A DNA stretch of 64,000 bases from Streptomyces nymphaeiformis (GCF_014203895.1 NZ_JACHJY010000002.1:248001-312000); one strand, 5' to 3'; positions 8,095 to 16,826 are shown, numbered from the stretch's first letter. Numbers and translations are program-made. The notes: generated by a model from the sequence alone, not told the origin.

Positions 8095-8118
8095 GCTGAG
8101 GCACGACGACAGATGCAT
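8077..8118 (-). CDS. Trp leader peptide of the trpS attenuator
   Basis: 13-codon reading frame MHLSSCLSWWRSF with tandem TGG codons at residues 9-10 and a TAG stop in the loop between attenuator strands 1 and 2. An in-frame ATG at 8133 would give a longer MYAGA extension, but it lies inside the upstream terminator stem, so 8118 is preferred. A TACGCT element 8 bases before the ATG could be a -10 box, which would make the leader nearly leaderless. It is a sensor of charged tRNA-Trp rather than a functional peptide. Confidence 0.8.
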   Translation of the reverse strand: MHLSSCLSWWRSF

Positions 8119-8132
8119 GGCCCCAGCGTACA

Positions 8133-8158
8133 TGCCCCGCGGCCGAGACCGCGGGGCA
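8133..8158 (-). terminator. Terminator of the conservon 1 operon
   Basis: Perfect 10-bp stem TGCCCCGCGG / CCGCGGGGCA with a 6-base loop, 17 bases past the stop codon of the last P450 gene at 8175. It separates the conservon transcript from the trpS leader. Confidence 0.75.
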
Positions 8159-8174
8159 CATGAGGAGCGTCGGG

Positions 8175-9419
8175 TCAGGACAGCACGACCGGCAGGTCGA
8201 ACAGGTCGTTCTGCGTGACCACCGGCTTGTTGCGGAGCTCCTCGCGCGGCACCGCCAGACGCAGCTCCGGGAAGCGCTCGTACAGGGCGGGGAGCGCCAC
8301 CGACGCCTCCAGACGCGAGAGCGCGGCGCCCGGGCACACGTGCGGGCCGTGCCCGAAGGAGATGTGCCGGTTCGGCGTCCGGGTCACGTCGAACTCGCCC
8401 GCCGTCGGTCCGTGCTGCTCCTCGTCCCGGCCGATCGCGCCGAACGACACGATCAGCGCCTCGCCCTTCGGCAGGACCCGGTCGCCGACCTCGATGTCCT
8501 CGGTGGCGAACCGGATCAGCACGTGCGAGGTGGGCGTCGACCAGCGCAGGGTCTCCTCGATCACGTTCTCCCACGGCACCTCGCCCTTGAGCACGAGCGC
8601 CCGCTGCTCGGGGTGGGTCTCCAGGGCGACCACGGCGTTCACGATCAGGCTGATCGTCGTCTCGTGCCCGGCCGCCACCATCAGCTGGAGGGTGTTGGTG
8701 ATCTCCTCCGTGGTGAGCCGGTCGCCGCCCTCCGACGCCTCGATCAGCGCGCTCGTCAGGTCGTCGCCGGGGTTCTCCGTCTTCCCCGCCACGATCCCCG
8801 CGAACAGCGCGCCCAGGTCCGCCATCATCTGCGGCACCTCCTCGGGCGGCGTCTGTGTCGAGAAGAACTTGTCGAACAGCGCCTTCATCCGCGGGTGGTC
8901 GGCCGGGTCGACGCCCATCAGCTCGCCCACCACGTTCATCGGCAGCGGGTACGCGAACTCCGCCTTCAGGTCCACGACCTCGCCCGACGGCCGCTCGGCC
9001 AGCCGGTCGAGCATCCCCCCGGTGAGGGACTCGATGCCCGCGCGCAGCCGCTCCACCCGGCGTGCCGTCAGCGCCTGCGCGACCAGCGTGCGCAGCCGGC
9101 GGTGCTCCTCGCCGTCGACGGTCAGCATCGACCGGCCCGGGTTCGCGAGACCGATCAGCGGCCAGTCCAGGGGTATCTCGCCGCGCTGCCACGCACCCCA
9201 GACGTCGATGTCCTTGACGAGACGGGCGTCCGTGAGCAGCCTGCGCGCCTCGGCGTGCCGGGTGACGGCCCAGCAGGCCACTCCGCCGGGCAGGACGACA
9301 CGGGCCAGCGGGCCGGCGGCGCGCAGCCGGGCGCTCTCGCCGTCGAGGTCCGCGACGAAGGGGTCAAGCTCGATCACATCGGTGCCGGACGCGGCGGTGT
9401 GGTCGTACGGGCAGCTCAT
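8175..9419 (-). CDS. Cytochrome P450, CYP154-like, last gene of conservon 1
   Basis: 414-residue soluble bacterial P450. The I-helix oxygen-activation motif is AAGHETT near residue 240. The K-helix ExxR is intact as EETLRW. The heme-binding loop is FGHGPHVCPGA with the cysteine thiolate. N-terminal PYDHTAASGTDVIELDPF and PNRHISFGHG agree with CYP154/CYP105-type enzymes. The gene overlaps the preceding CYP157-like gene by 4 bases and is the sixth gene of the conservon (cvnF position). It hydroxylates an unknown substrate, probably using general ferredoxins since none is encoded nearby. CYP family names are by resemblance. Confidence 0.9.
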   Translation of the reverse strand: MSCPYDHTAASGTDVIELDPFVADLDGESARLRAAGPLARVVLPGGVACWAVTRHAEARRLLTDARLVKDIDVWGAWQRGEIPLDWPLIGLANPGRSMLTVDGEEHRRLRTLVAQALTARRVERLRAGIESLTGGMLDRLAERPSGEVVDLKAEFAYPLPMNVVGELMGVDPADHPRMKALFDKFFSTQTPPEEVPQMMADLGALFAGIVAGKTENPGDDLTSALIEASEGGDRLTTEEITNTLQLMVAAGHETTISLIVNAVVALETHPEQRALVLKGEVPWENVIEETLRWSTPTSHVLIRFATEDIEVGDRVLPKGEALIVSFGAIGRDEEQHGPTAGEFDVTRTPNRHISFGHGPHVCPGAALSRLEASVALPALYERFPELRLAVPREELRNKPVVTQNDLFDLPVVLS

Positions 9420-10645
9420 CCGAGGGCTCCAAGGGCGGGGGTCGGGGTGTACGTCACGGGGAGCGCGGTCAGGCCGCGCAGCCAGGGGGAGGGACGGCGG
9501 GCGAGGGCGCTCTCGGCGACCGCGAGATCCACGTCCGGCAGCCGGTCGAGCAGCACCTCGATGCCCGTCCGGGCGATGGTCTCGGCGACCTCCTGCGCGG
9601 GGAACGGGCAGCGGTGCTCACCGTGACCGAAGGAGAGGTGGGCGTTGTTGCCGCCGGTGAACGCGCCGGAGTCGGTGCGCACGTGCGGATCGGAGTTGGC
9701 GGCGGCCAGACCGAGCAGCAGCAGGTCGCCGCGGCCGATCCGGCGTCCGCCGAGGTGGGTGTCGCGCGAGGCCCAGCGCCCGGCGACGTTCTGCGTCGGG
9801 GTGTCCTCCCACAGGACCTCGTTCATCGCCTCGCCGACGCTGTGCCGGCCGCCGGCGAGCGAGGCCGCGAACCGGTCGTCGGTCAGCATCAGGCGCAGCG
9901 AGTTGCCGATCCAGTCGGCGGTCGGCTGGTGGCCCGCGGCCATCATCACCATGAGGTCCTGGGCGACCTCCTCGACGGTGAACCCGGCGGTGTTGGCGAG
10001 CATCCGGGAGGCGACGTCGTCGCCCGGCGTCTCCGCCTTGGCGGCGAGCAGCGCGAACATGGACCCGGCCAGGTGCCGCTGGCCCTCCAGCGCGCCCTCC
10101 TGACCGTTGATCATGTCGTTCATGGCGGTGACGAGGCCGGGGCCCTGCTCGTCGGCGAAGCCGTAGCAGCTGGCGAGGACCCGTACCGGCAGGAGCATCG
10201 CGTACTCGGCGATGATGTCGCAGGAGCCCTTGCCGCACAGCGCGTCGATGAGCTCGTCGGCGAAGCGCTCGGCCCGCTCCTTCAGGACGAACGGGTCGAT
10301 CGCCTCCAGGGCGTCGGACACGACCCCGGCCCGCTCGCGGTGCCGCTCGCCGACGGTGTAGAGGATGGACGGCTGCTTGCGGCCGATCATCGGCAGCAGG
10401 GGCCAGTCCGCCGGGATCGCGTCCCACTGGTTCCACAGCTCGGAGTCGCGGGAGAACAGCACCGGGTCGCTGGTCACCTGGTGCAGCTCGCGGTAGCCGA
10501 GGACCAGCCAGGCGGGCACGTCCCCGTCGAGCACGACCGGGGCGACGGCCCCGTGCTCGCGTCGGATCTGCCGGTACAGCTCGGTGGGGTCGGTCTGGAA
10601 CCGGGGCCCGCTCAGCGGGACCGGCTGGGGCTCGGGGAGGGTCAC
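9416..10645 (-). CDS. Cytochrome P450, CYP157-like, lacking ExxR (cvnE position)
   Basis: 409-residue P450 with I-helix AAGHQPTAD and heme loop FGHGEHRCPFPA with the cysteine. The K-helix has ExxW (NEVLWEDTP) where almost all P450s have ExxR. The CYP157 family is known to lack the K-helix arginine, and it is typically encoded with conservons, so this is family-typical rather than damage. The GTG start at 10645 overlaps the stop of the GTPase gene by 4 bases; longer in-frame starts would lie inside that gene. No redox partner is adjacent. The substrate is unknown. Confidence 0.9.
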   Translation of the reverse strand: MTLPEPQPVPLSGPRFQTDPTELYRQIRREHGAVAPVVLDGDVPAWLVLGYRELHQVTSDPVLFSRDSELWNQWDAIPADWPLLPMIGRKQPSILYTVGERHRERAGVVSDALEAIDPFVLKERAERFADELIDALCGKGSCDIIAEYAMLLPVRVLASCYGFADEQGPGLVTAMNDMINGQEGALEGQRHLAGSMFALLAAKAETPGDDVASRMLANTAGFTVEEVAQDLMVMMAAGHQPTADWIGNSLRLMLTDDRFAASLAGGRHSVGEAMNEVLWEDTPTQNVAGRWASRDTHLGGRRIGRGDLLLLGLAAANSDPHVRTDSGAFTGGNNAHLSFGHGEHRCPFPAQEVAETIARTGIEVLLDRLPDVDLAVAESALARRPSPWLRGLTALPVTYTPTPALGALG

Positions 10646-11268
10646 GGGGTGGGCTCCGGGATCGGGTGGGGGGTCGGCCGCGCGGCCGCGACGACGGTCC
10701 GCAGGTGTTCCACGAGCGAGATCAGCACCTGCTTGCTGGACTCGCGGGACCGGGCGTCGCAGAAGACCAGCGGCACCTCGTCGGCGAGGTCGAGGGCCTC
10801 GCGGATCTGCGCGGGGGTGTGGGCGGGGCCGCCGAAGTCGTTGCAGGCGACGACGAACGGCGTGCCGTGGTGCTCCAGGCGGTCGATCGCGTACCAGGAG
10901 TCGGCGAGGCGCCGGGTGTCGACGAGGACGACCGCGCCGAGCGTCCCGGAGAACAGCCGGTCCCACAGGAACCAGAACCGCTCCTGGCCGGGCGCCCCGA
11001 ACAGGTACAGGACGTTGTGCGCGTCCAGCGTGATCCGGCCGAAGTCGAAGGCGACCGTGGTGGCCGTCTTCGCGGCGACGCCGACGGTGTCGTCGACGCC
11101 TTCGCCGGCCTGGGTCATGGTCTCCTCGGTGTTCAGCGGACGGATCTCGCTGACCGAGCGGACCAGGGTGGTCTTGCCGACTCCGAAACCGCCGACGACG
11201 ACGATCTTCAGTCCGTTGTCGGCGGTGCTGTGCAGGGTCTGGCGCTGTTCAGAGGTTACGGAGTCCAA
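10642..11268 (-). CDS. cvnD: Conservon GTP-binding protein CvnD
   Basis: 208-residue small GTPase-like protein. It has P-loop GGFGVGKTTLV (residues about 26-36), switch II LFGAPGQERFWF (DxxG equivalent GAPGQ), and an NKxD-like region written as CNDF. It is the switch of the four-protein conservon, with CvnA, CvnB and CvnC proposed as regulators at the membrane. The start is TTG 11268, overlapping cvnC by exactly 20 bases. The same 20-base overlap occurs in conservon 2 with an ATG, which supports this unusual start. Confidence 0.92.
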   Translation of the reverse strand: MDSVTSEQRQTLHSTADNGLKIVVVGGFGVGKTTLVRSVSEIRPLNTEETMTQAGEGVDDTVGVAAKTATTVAFDFGRITLDAHNVLYLFGAPGQERFWFLWDRLFSGTLGAVVLVDTRRLADSWYAIDRLEHHGTPFVVACNDFGGPAHTPAQIREALDLADEVPLVFCDARSRESSKQVLISLVEHLRTVVAAARPTPHPIPEPTP

Positions 11269-11602
11269 CGAGCACCTGCTCCAGGATGTCGTGATCGGGA
11301 AGGCGGTACGAGGCGCGGGGGTGCCGTGCGCTGATCCGGCCGGTGTCGTGCAGGTCGGCCAGGAGGATCCGCGTGATCGACACCGGCAGGCCGAGTCCCG
11401 CCGCCACCTCCACCACGGCCGTGGGGAAACGGCACATGCGCAGGATCGCGGCGTGCTCGGACTGCATGCCGGCGACCGGATCGCTCTCGGAGACGACGAG
11501 CGTCACCAGGTCGAAGGCGTCGGACCCGGCGCGGCTGCGGCCGCCGGTCAGGGTGTAGAGCCGGTCGGGCGAGTCGTCCCGTCCCGGCCTGCCGCGGCTC
11601 AT
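11249..11602 (-). CDS. cvnC: Conservon DUF742 protein CvnC
   Basis: 117-residue DUF742 protein. It has an N-terminal low-complexity part followed by LYTLTGGRSR, FDLVTLVVSES and a winged-helix-like region (AAILRMCRFPTAVVEVAAGL, RILLADLHDTGRI), ending in DHDILEQVLVGLRNL. It is a conserved partner in cvn operons, probably bridging kinase-like CvnA and the GTPase. It overlaps cvnB by 4 bases and cvnD by 20 bases. Confidence 0.92.
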   Translation of the reverse strand: MSRGRPGRDDSPDRLYTLTGGRSRAGSDAFDLVTLVVSESDPVAGMQSEHAAILRMCRFPTAVVEVAAGLGLPVSITRILLADLHDTGRISARHPRASYRLPDHDILEQVLVGLRNL

Positions 11603-12000
11603 CCCCGGGGCCTCGCGACCAGGTGCTCGCTCAACTGCTCCACCAGCTCGGACATGTTGTGGCCGACGAGTCCGGCGTCGGCGTCCTCGTCGGCGACCAG
11701 CGCGAGGTGGGCGCCCTCGCCCGCCTCCACGATGAACAGGATGCCGCCGTAGAACTCGGCCATCGCGGAGCGGACCCCGCCCGTGCCGTCGCCGAACTCC
11801 ACGGAGGCACCGTGCGACAGGCTCTGGATGCCGGCGGCGATCGCGGCGAGCTGGTCGGCCTGGTCGACGGAGAGCTCGGGCGTACGGCAGAGCTTGAGGC
11901 CGTCCCGGGAGAGCACCAGGGCGTGACGGGTGCCCGGGGTGCGTTCCAGCAGGCCCTCCAGGAGCCAGCTGAGCTTCTCGTCGGTGGTGGTGCCGGTCAT
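11599..12000 (-). CDS. cvnB: Conservon roadblock/LC7 protein CvnB
   Basis: 133-residue roadblock/LC7 domain: LSWLLEGLLERTPGTRHALVL, then LKLCRTPELSVDQADQLAAI, IQSLSHGASVEFG and LALVADEDADAGLVGHNM. Roadblock proteins act as GTPase-activating or scaffold partners of Ras-like proteins such as MglA, and the next genes encode such a GTPase. It starts at ATG 12000, overlapping the cvnA stop by 4 bases. Confidence 0.93.
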   Translation of the reverse strand: MTGTTTDEKLSWLLEGLLERTPGTRHALVLSRDGLKLCRTPELSVDQADQLAAIAAGIQSLSHGASVEFGDGTGGVRSAMAEFYGGILFIVEAGEGAHLALVADEDADAGLVGHNMSELVEQLSEHLVARPRG

Positions 12001-13511
12001 GACGGGGTGCCTTCCGGGTGCGGGGAGTTCGTGGTGGGTGCGTCGGCGCTCGGCGCGGCGGCGGGGGGTTCGGCGGCGGGCTCGTCGCCGGTCGTCGTAC
12101 GTGTCTCCGCCGTCGGGCCGCCCCCGCCGCGGACCGCCTGGCGGAAGCTGCCGAACCGGGTGGCGGCGCCCGCCGCCGCGCCGGTGCGCGGGCCCGTCGG
12201 GCGGGGCTGCCCGGCGGCCTCCGGACCGTCGGGGTGGGCGGCGGCCATCGCCCGGCCGCGACGGCGGCGCGGCAGCCCGCTCTCGCCGAGTAGGGGGTGC
12301 TCGCCGGTGCGCTCGGCCGCGGAGTCGTGGCTGGTCTCGGGCTCGCCGGCCGGTTCGGGGGCGGGCGGGGCCGTCAGCCGGCGGCCCGCCACGGGCGGCA
12401 GGGCGGCGTCGGGCGCGGCCGGGGGCTCGACGGGCGCGTGGCTGATCAGCTCCTGCGGGAGCATCAGCAGCGCACCCGTGCCGCCGCGCGCCGAGGGGCG
12501 GAACGACACGGTCAGACCGTGCTTGCGGGCCAGCCGGCCGACGACGGCCAGGCCGAGCCGGGTGCCGGAGAGACCGGCCAGGTCCTGCGCGGTCGAGCCG
12601 ACCGCGGCCTCCGCGCGGCGCAGCTGGACATCGCTCATGACCAGGCCGCTGTCCTCGACGGAGATGATGACTCCGGCCGGGACCTCCTCCACGTAGACGT
12701 GGACCTCGGCGGTGGGCGGCGAGAAGTTCGCCGCGTTGTCCATGAGTTCGGCGAGGGCGTGCATGACGCCCTCGGCCGCGTGCCCGGCGACGGCCGCGTC
12801 GCTGCTGGAGTGCAGCCGCACCCGCTGGTAGCCGCCGATCCGTCCCATGGCGCCGCGCAGGATCGACTCCATGACGATGGGACGGGCCCAGCGCCGGCCG
12901 GACCGGGCTCCGGTCAGTACGGCGACGGAGTCGGCCAGCCGGCCGGCCTGGGCGGTGCGGTGGTCGAGGTGGAGCAGGTCGGCGAGGACGTCCTCGTCGG
13001 CGTGCCGGTGCTCCATCTCCCGGAGGTCGGCGAGCATGCTCGTGGCCAGGGCCTGCATGCGGCCGGCCGCGTTGGCGGCGGCGGCCATGGCGGCGGACCG
13101 GCCGGACTCGGCGCGCCGCAGCCGGTCCTCGAGCCGCCGTACGTCGACGGCCCGGGCCTCGGTCAGCTCGGCGGTCCGTGCCGCGTGGGCCGCCTCCGAG
13201 GCGGCGGCCTCCGTCTCGTACCGCTCCGTCAGCGCCGCCGTCTCGCGGGCGGTGCGGTTCTCACGGGAGGCGAGTTCGGAGGTGAGCGCCTCGATCCGGC
13301 GGCTCAGGGAGCGTGAGGTCCGCCCGTACCAGGTGACCGCGAAGGCGGCGGCGGTGAGGAGCAGGACGCCGCCGCCGGCGAACCAGCCGAGTGCGGGACG
13401 GACCTCGGCCGGCGCGGCGGCGGTCGCCGCGACGGCGAGCGCACCGCCCGCGGCGGCCGTCAGCAACGAGGCGAGCAGGGCAGGGCGGAAGGGGGTGGAC
13501 GGCGCCGACAT
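11997..13511 (-). CDS. cvnA: Conservon sensor histidine kinase-like protein CvnA
   Basis: 504 residues. Two membrane segments lie near residues 10-30 and 40-60. A coiled coil (about 65-175, Ala/Glu/Arg-rich) carries HLDHRTAQAGR as the candidate phospho-acceptor region. The ATPase domain shows N-box ELMDNAANFSPP, G1-like VEDSGLVM and G2-like TRLGLAVVGRLA. The last 130 residues are disordered and Pro/Ala-rich and include GLPRRRRGR. There is no extracellular sensing domain. I chose ATG 13511; a TTG at 13514 precedes it. No response regulator is adjacent; the conservon uses CvnB-D instead. Confidence 0.9.
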   Translation of the reverse strand: MSAPSTPFRPALLASLLTAAAGGALAVAATAAAPAEVRPALGWFAGGGVLLLTAAAFAVTWYGRTSRSLSRRIEALTSELASRENRTARETAALTERYETEAAASEAAHAARTAELTEARAVDVRRLEDRLRRAESGRSAAMAAAANAAGRMQALATSMLADLREMEHRHADEDVLADLLHLDHRTAQAGRLADSVAVLTGARSGRRWARPIVMESILRGAMGRIGGYQRVRLHSSSDAAVAGHAAEGVMHALAELMDNAANFSPPTAEVHVYVEEVPAGVIISVEDSGLVMSDVQLRRAEAAVGSTAQDLAGLSGTRLGLAVVGRLARKHGLTVSFRPSARGGTGALLMLPQELISHAPVEPPAAPDAALPPVAGRRLTAPPAPEPAGEPETSHDSAAERTGEHPLLGESGLPRRRRGRAMAAAHPDGPEAAGQPRPTGPRTGAAAGAATRFGSFRQAVRGGGGPTAETRTTTGDEPAAEPPAAAPSADAPTTNSPHPEGTPS

Positions 13512-13557
13512 CAACCAGACTCTCGGGAACAGGCACGCGGGGGAGTCGTAACGTCGG

Positions 13558-13607
13558 CACTATAGATCCGATCTTGATCGGTTAGGAACCTCTCTTGATC
13601 GGATCGG
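13558..13607 (-). promoter_or_regulatory. Promoter region of conservon 1 with GATCGG repeats
   Basis: The 138-base gap upstream of cvnA has TTGATCGG at 13574-13581 and again at 13595-13602 (21-base spacing, two helical turns). They are flanked by CCGATC (13568-13573) and ATCGG (13603-13607). A TATAGT hexamer on the minus strand at 13563-13558 could be the -10 box, so the repeats would overlap the -35 region. No matching regulator can be named. Confidence 0.45.
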
Positions 13608-13649
13608 TATTCAGATCACGGAATATGCATCGAAAGTGATCGGAAGTCA

Positions 13650-15527
13650 TCAGCTCGACGAGGCGGAGGGAGCCGCGTTGCGCCACACCGTCAGGTCGAG
13701 CGTCATGTAGGTGCTCGGCGAGTCCTCCGGGGAGAACGCCTTGACGGTGACCAGGCCGAGGTGGCCCGTCCCCGTCGTGACACAGACCTGACGGCCCGGC
13801 GACAGCTTGTTCACGTAGATGTTCTGGGTGAACCGGGTCTCCGCGCGGCACGCTTCGAGGGAGCCCTCCTGGCCCGGGTCGAGCAGGACCAGGTTGCCGC
13901 CGCTGCTCTCCGCGTCGAGGTACCCGCCCGTGTCGTACGAGAGGTCGTAGTTGTTGTCCTCGCCGACCTGCGGGCGCACGCTCTCGTCCCCGAGGGTCAG
14001 GTGGTAGCCGGCCGTCAGGTCGATGTCCTTGTACGCGGCGGCCTGCGGGTCCGGTGCCTTCGTCGGCGTCGGGGCGGGGCTCCCGGTCCCGGTGCCCGTG
14101 CCCCCGGAGCCCTGCGGGCTCGCCGAGCCCTTCCCGTTCGGCTTCCCGCCGGCGTTCGAGGACGTCGGCTCGTCCTTGTCCTTCAGGACGACGTAGGCGG
14201 TCGCGCCGCCCGCGACGGCGAAGGCGAGGACGGCGGCCAGAGCGACCACGAGCCCGCGCCCGCCGCCCTTCTTCCGCGGCTGCTGCGGCTGCTGGTGACC
14301 GGTCGGCCCGGGCAGGCCCGGGTGGGTCTGCCCCGGCTGACCGGGGTAGGCCTGCGGCGGGTACGCCGGACCGCCCGGCCCCTGCGTCGGCGCGTACGCG
14401 AAGCCGGGCGCGGGCGCGGCGGCGGCCGGGGCGGCGACCGGGGGCGACGGGACGACCGGCACCGTGTTCGGCGGCGGGGTGACCGGAGGGCCGTAGCCGG
14501 GCGGCGGGGTCGACGGCGCGGACGGCGCCGTCGGCGCGTACCCCGCCGGCGCGGCCGAGGGGGCGGTCGTCGGCGGCGGGGGCGTCTGCGGGGGAGCGGG
14601 CGCCGCCGTGCGGGCCGCGATCTCGGCGGAGACCGCGCCCGGCAGCCAGTCCTCGGGGCGGCGCAGCACCGTCGCCGCGTTCGCGGCCTGGCAGAGCCGG
14701 ATGATCTCGGAGAGCGACGGCCGGGCCTCGGGCTCCTTCGCGAGGCAGCGCGTCACCAGCTCGGTGAGCCGCTCCGGCACGGCGCTCAGGTCCGGCTGCT
14801 CGTGCACGATCCGGTACAGCACCCCGTGACCGGTGCCCTCGCCGAAGGCGGGGACGCCCGTCGCCGCGTACGCCGCGACCTGACCGAGCGCGAACACGTC
14901 CGTGGCCGGCGTGACCCGGCTGCCCGCCGCCTGCTCGGGCGCCATGAACGACGGCGTGCCGATGGTGACCCCACTGCCCGTCAGGGAGGTCGCGTCGGCC
15001 GCGTGGGCGATGCCGAAGTCGATGACGCGGGGCCCGTCGGAGGCGAGCAGCACGTTCGACGGCTTCAGGTCGCGGTGCACGATGCCCGCCCCGTGGATCA
15101 CGTGCAGCGCCTCGGCCATGCCGGCGACGAGCAGCAGCACCGTCTCCACGGGCAGCGCGCCGTGCGCCACGACCGCGTCGGCGAGCGAGGGACCCGGCAC
15201 GTACGCGGTGGCCAGCCACGGCTGCGCGCCCTCGGGGTCCGCGTCGATGACGGGCGCCGTGAACAGCCCCTGGACGCGCTGCGCGGAGCGCACCTCCTGG
15301 GCGAACCGGCGGCGGAACTCGGCGTCCTCGCCGAACTCGGGACGGATCAGCTTGATCGCCACCGGCCGGCCGCCGGGCGTGTACGACAGGTACACCTTGC
15401 CCATGCCGCCGGCGCCGAGCCGGGCGGCGAGCCGGTAACCGGCGACCGTCGTCGGGTCGTCCGCCGCCAGTGGCTGAAAGATCTCGGAGCCGCTCCGGTC
15501 CGCTTGCTGACCACCCATGTAACCCAT
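13650..15527 (-). CDS. Membrane Ser/Thr protein kinase (PknB-like) with extracellular domain
   Basis: 625-residue kinase. The cytoplasmic catalytic domain covers residues about 28-285: Gly loop LGAGGMGKVYLS, VAIKL lysine, HRDLKPSNVLL, DFGIAH and APEQ. A Pro/Ala/Gly-rich linker (about 300-440) leads to one membrane helix (LVVALAAVLAFAVAGG) and a roughly 150-residue outer domain containing one cysteine near LEACRAE. The kinase has no PASTA repeats, so the ligand differs from peptidoglycan-sensing PknB. ATG 15527 (MGY) follows a GGGGAG site closely; ATG 15518 is an alternative. It lies downstream of the LuxR-type regulator on the same strand. Confidence 0.9.
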   Translation of the reverse strand: MGYMGGQQADRSGSEIFQPLAADDPTTVAGYRLAARLGAGGMGKVYLSYTPGGRPVAIKLIRPEFGEDAEFRRRFAQEVRSAQRVQGLFTAPVIDADPEGAQPWLATAYVPGPSLADAVVAHGALPVETVLLLVAGMAEALHVIHGAGIVHRDLKPSNVLLASDGPRVIDFGIAHAADATSLTGSGVTIGTPSFMAPEQAAGSRVTPATDVFALGQVAAYAATGVPAFGEGTGHGVLYRIVHEQPDLSAVPERLTELVTRCLAKEPEARPSLSEIIRLCQAANAATVLRRPEDWLPGAVSAEIAARTAAPAPPQTPPPPTTAPSAAPAGYAPTAPSAPSTPPPGYGPPVTPPPNTVPVVPSPPVAAPAAAAPAPGFAYAPTQGPGGPAYPPQAYPGQPGQTHPGLPGPTGHQQPQQPRKKGGGRGLVVALAAVLAFAVAGGATAYVVLKDKDEPTSSNAGGKPNGKGSASPQGSGGTGTGTGSPAPTPTKAPDPQAAAYKDIDLTAGYHLTLGDESVRPQVGEDNNYDLSYDTGGYLDAESSGGNLVLLDPGQEGSLEACRAETRFTQNIYVNKLSPGRQVCVTTGTGHLGLVTVKAFSPEDSPSTYMTLDLTVWRNAAPSASSS

Positions 15528-15564
15528 GTCTCCCCACGCAGAACACCGTTGAACGGAGGGCACC

Positions 15565-16626
15565 CTACCGGTGTGCCGCGCCCTCGGCGGAGTCCGTGCC
15601 GAGCTCCGTGCCCGTGAGCCCGGCGCGCTCCGCCAGCGCACCGCCCTGGAAGCGGCTCTCCGCCCCCAATTCCTCCAGCAGATCGGCGATGTGGCGGCGG
15701 CACGTACGCAGCGACATCCCCATCCGCCGGGCGATCACCTCGTCCTTCGCGCCCTCCGCGAGCAGTCCCACGAGCGCCCGCCGCAGACTCGGACCGACCT
15801 CCTTGTACGCCGCCTCGCTGCTGCCCCGGAACGGGACCGCCCCGGACCAGTGCTGCTCGAACACCCGGCAGAGGTACGCCACCACGTCGGGGTCCCGGAC
15901 CAGGACCGCGCCCTCGCCCGTACCGCCGTCGGCGCGCCGGGGCAGGAAGGCCACGGACCGGTCGAACACCACGGCCCGGTCGGGGAGTTCGGCGGCGGTC
16001 CGGTACTCGGCACCGGCCTCGGTGAGCCGCTCCACGTACCCCTGGGTCGACAGGCTGGACCGTGCCGAGTGCTGGTACAGCGTGCGCATCCGCACGCCCC
16101 GGCGGAGCATCGCCACGTCCCGCTCGACGGCGTCCCCGAGCCGGTGCGCGGCCCGCCCGCCGCCGGGCTGGATGCTGAACACCTCCTCCCGGCAGCGGGC
16201 CGACTCCTCGGTGAGCATCGCGGAGGCGGCCGCCATGTCGGGCAGCACGTCGAGGCCCTCCCGGCGGCCCTGTTCGCGCCGGGCCGCGCGGTACCGCGGC
16301 ATCAGGGAGTGCAGATCGTCACGGAGCGACTGGGCGTGCGCGGCGGCCCGGGCGAGCTGCGCCTCCACCGGCCCGACGACCTCCGCCGCGGCGGCCTCCG
16401 GGTTCACCGGGATCAGCTCCCCGGGGTGCCCCGGCGCCGGCCGCAGAAGACGCAGCCGCTCCAGGGTGCGGCAGGCCGCCTCGACCTCCGCCCCGCTCAG
16501 CCCGAGGGCCGGAAGCCCGTCCGGCGGCAGGGCAGGGAGGCTGCCGTGCTCCAGTACGTACGCGAAGACGGCGACGGCCCCGGCGTCCAGTCGAGGCATT
16601 CCGTCCACATCCACCCCAGTAGTCAC
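15565..16626 (-). CDS. LuxR-type helix-turn-helix regulator with TrmB-like N-terminus
   Basis: 353 residues. The C-terminal LuxR-like HTH (about 285-340) reads VGLLAEGAKDEVIARRMGMSLRTCRRHIADLL. The N-terminal half has a winged-helix-like start (VFAYVLEHGSLPAL, ACRTLERLRLLRP), a coiled coil and a phospholipase D-like middle (GVRMRTLYQHSAR), as in TrmB-like Streptomyces regulators. GTG 16626 is chosen for its GGGGGA site; ATG 16599 is an alternative. It is divergent from the small exported peptide and lanthipeptide genes and is therefore a candidate controller of that locus; this is inference. Confidence 0.83.
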   Translation of the reverse strand: MTTGVDVDGMPRLDAGAVAVFAYVLEHGSLPALPPDGLPALGLSGAEVEAACRTLERLRLLRPAPGHPGELIPVNPEAAAAEVVGPVEAQLARAAAHAQSLRDDLHSLMPRYRAARREQGRREGLDVLPDMAAASAMLTEESARCREEVFSIQPGGGRAAHRLGDAVERDVAMLRRGVRMRTLYQHSARSSLSTQGYVERLTEAGAEYRTAAELPDRAVVFDRSVAFLPRRADGGTGEGAVLVRDPDVVAYLCRVFEQHWSGAVPFRGSSEAAYKEVGPSLRRALVGLLAEGAKDEVIARRMGMSLRTCRRHIADLLEELGAESRFQGGALAERAGLTGTELGTDSAEGAAHR

Positions 16627-16826
16627 CCGTTTCCCCCGTGATGCGGCCCTGCTACTTCCGTGCCATGCAGGGTATTGCCAGGTCATGGCGCTGGACCAAG
16701 CGGGCTCGCCGGGATGAACTGGTGGTGTCCGGCCGAGGGAAACCCCATCAGGCCGACATACGGCGTGAACCCGCCAGACACGGAGCTTCCCGCCGCCCTC
16801 TCCACTCCCGAACCAGGAGCCGCACC

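Noticed and set aside
9416..10645. P450 inactivated by loss of ExxR
   Set aside because: The same ExxW occurs in the second conservon P450 and is typical of the CYP157 family, so it is not a sign of decay.
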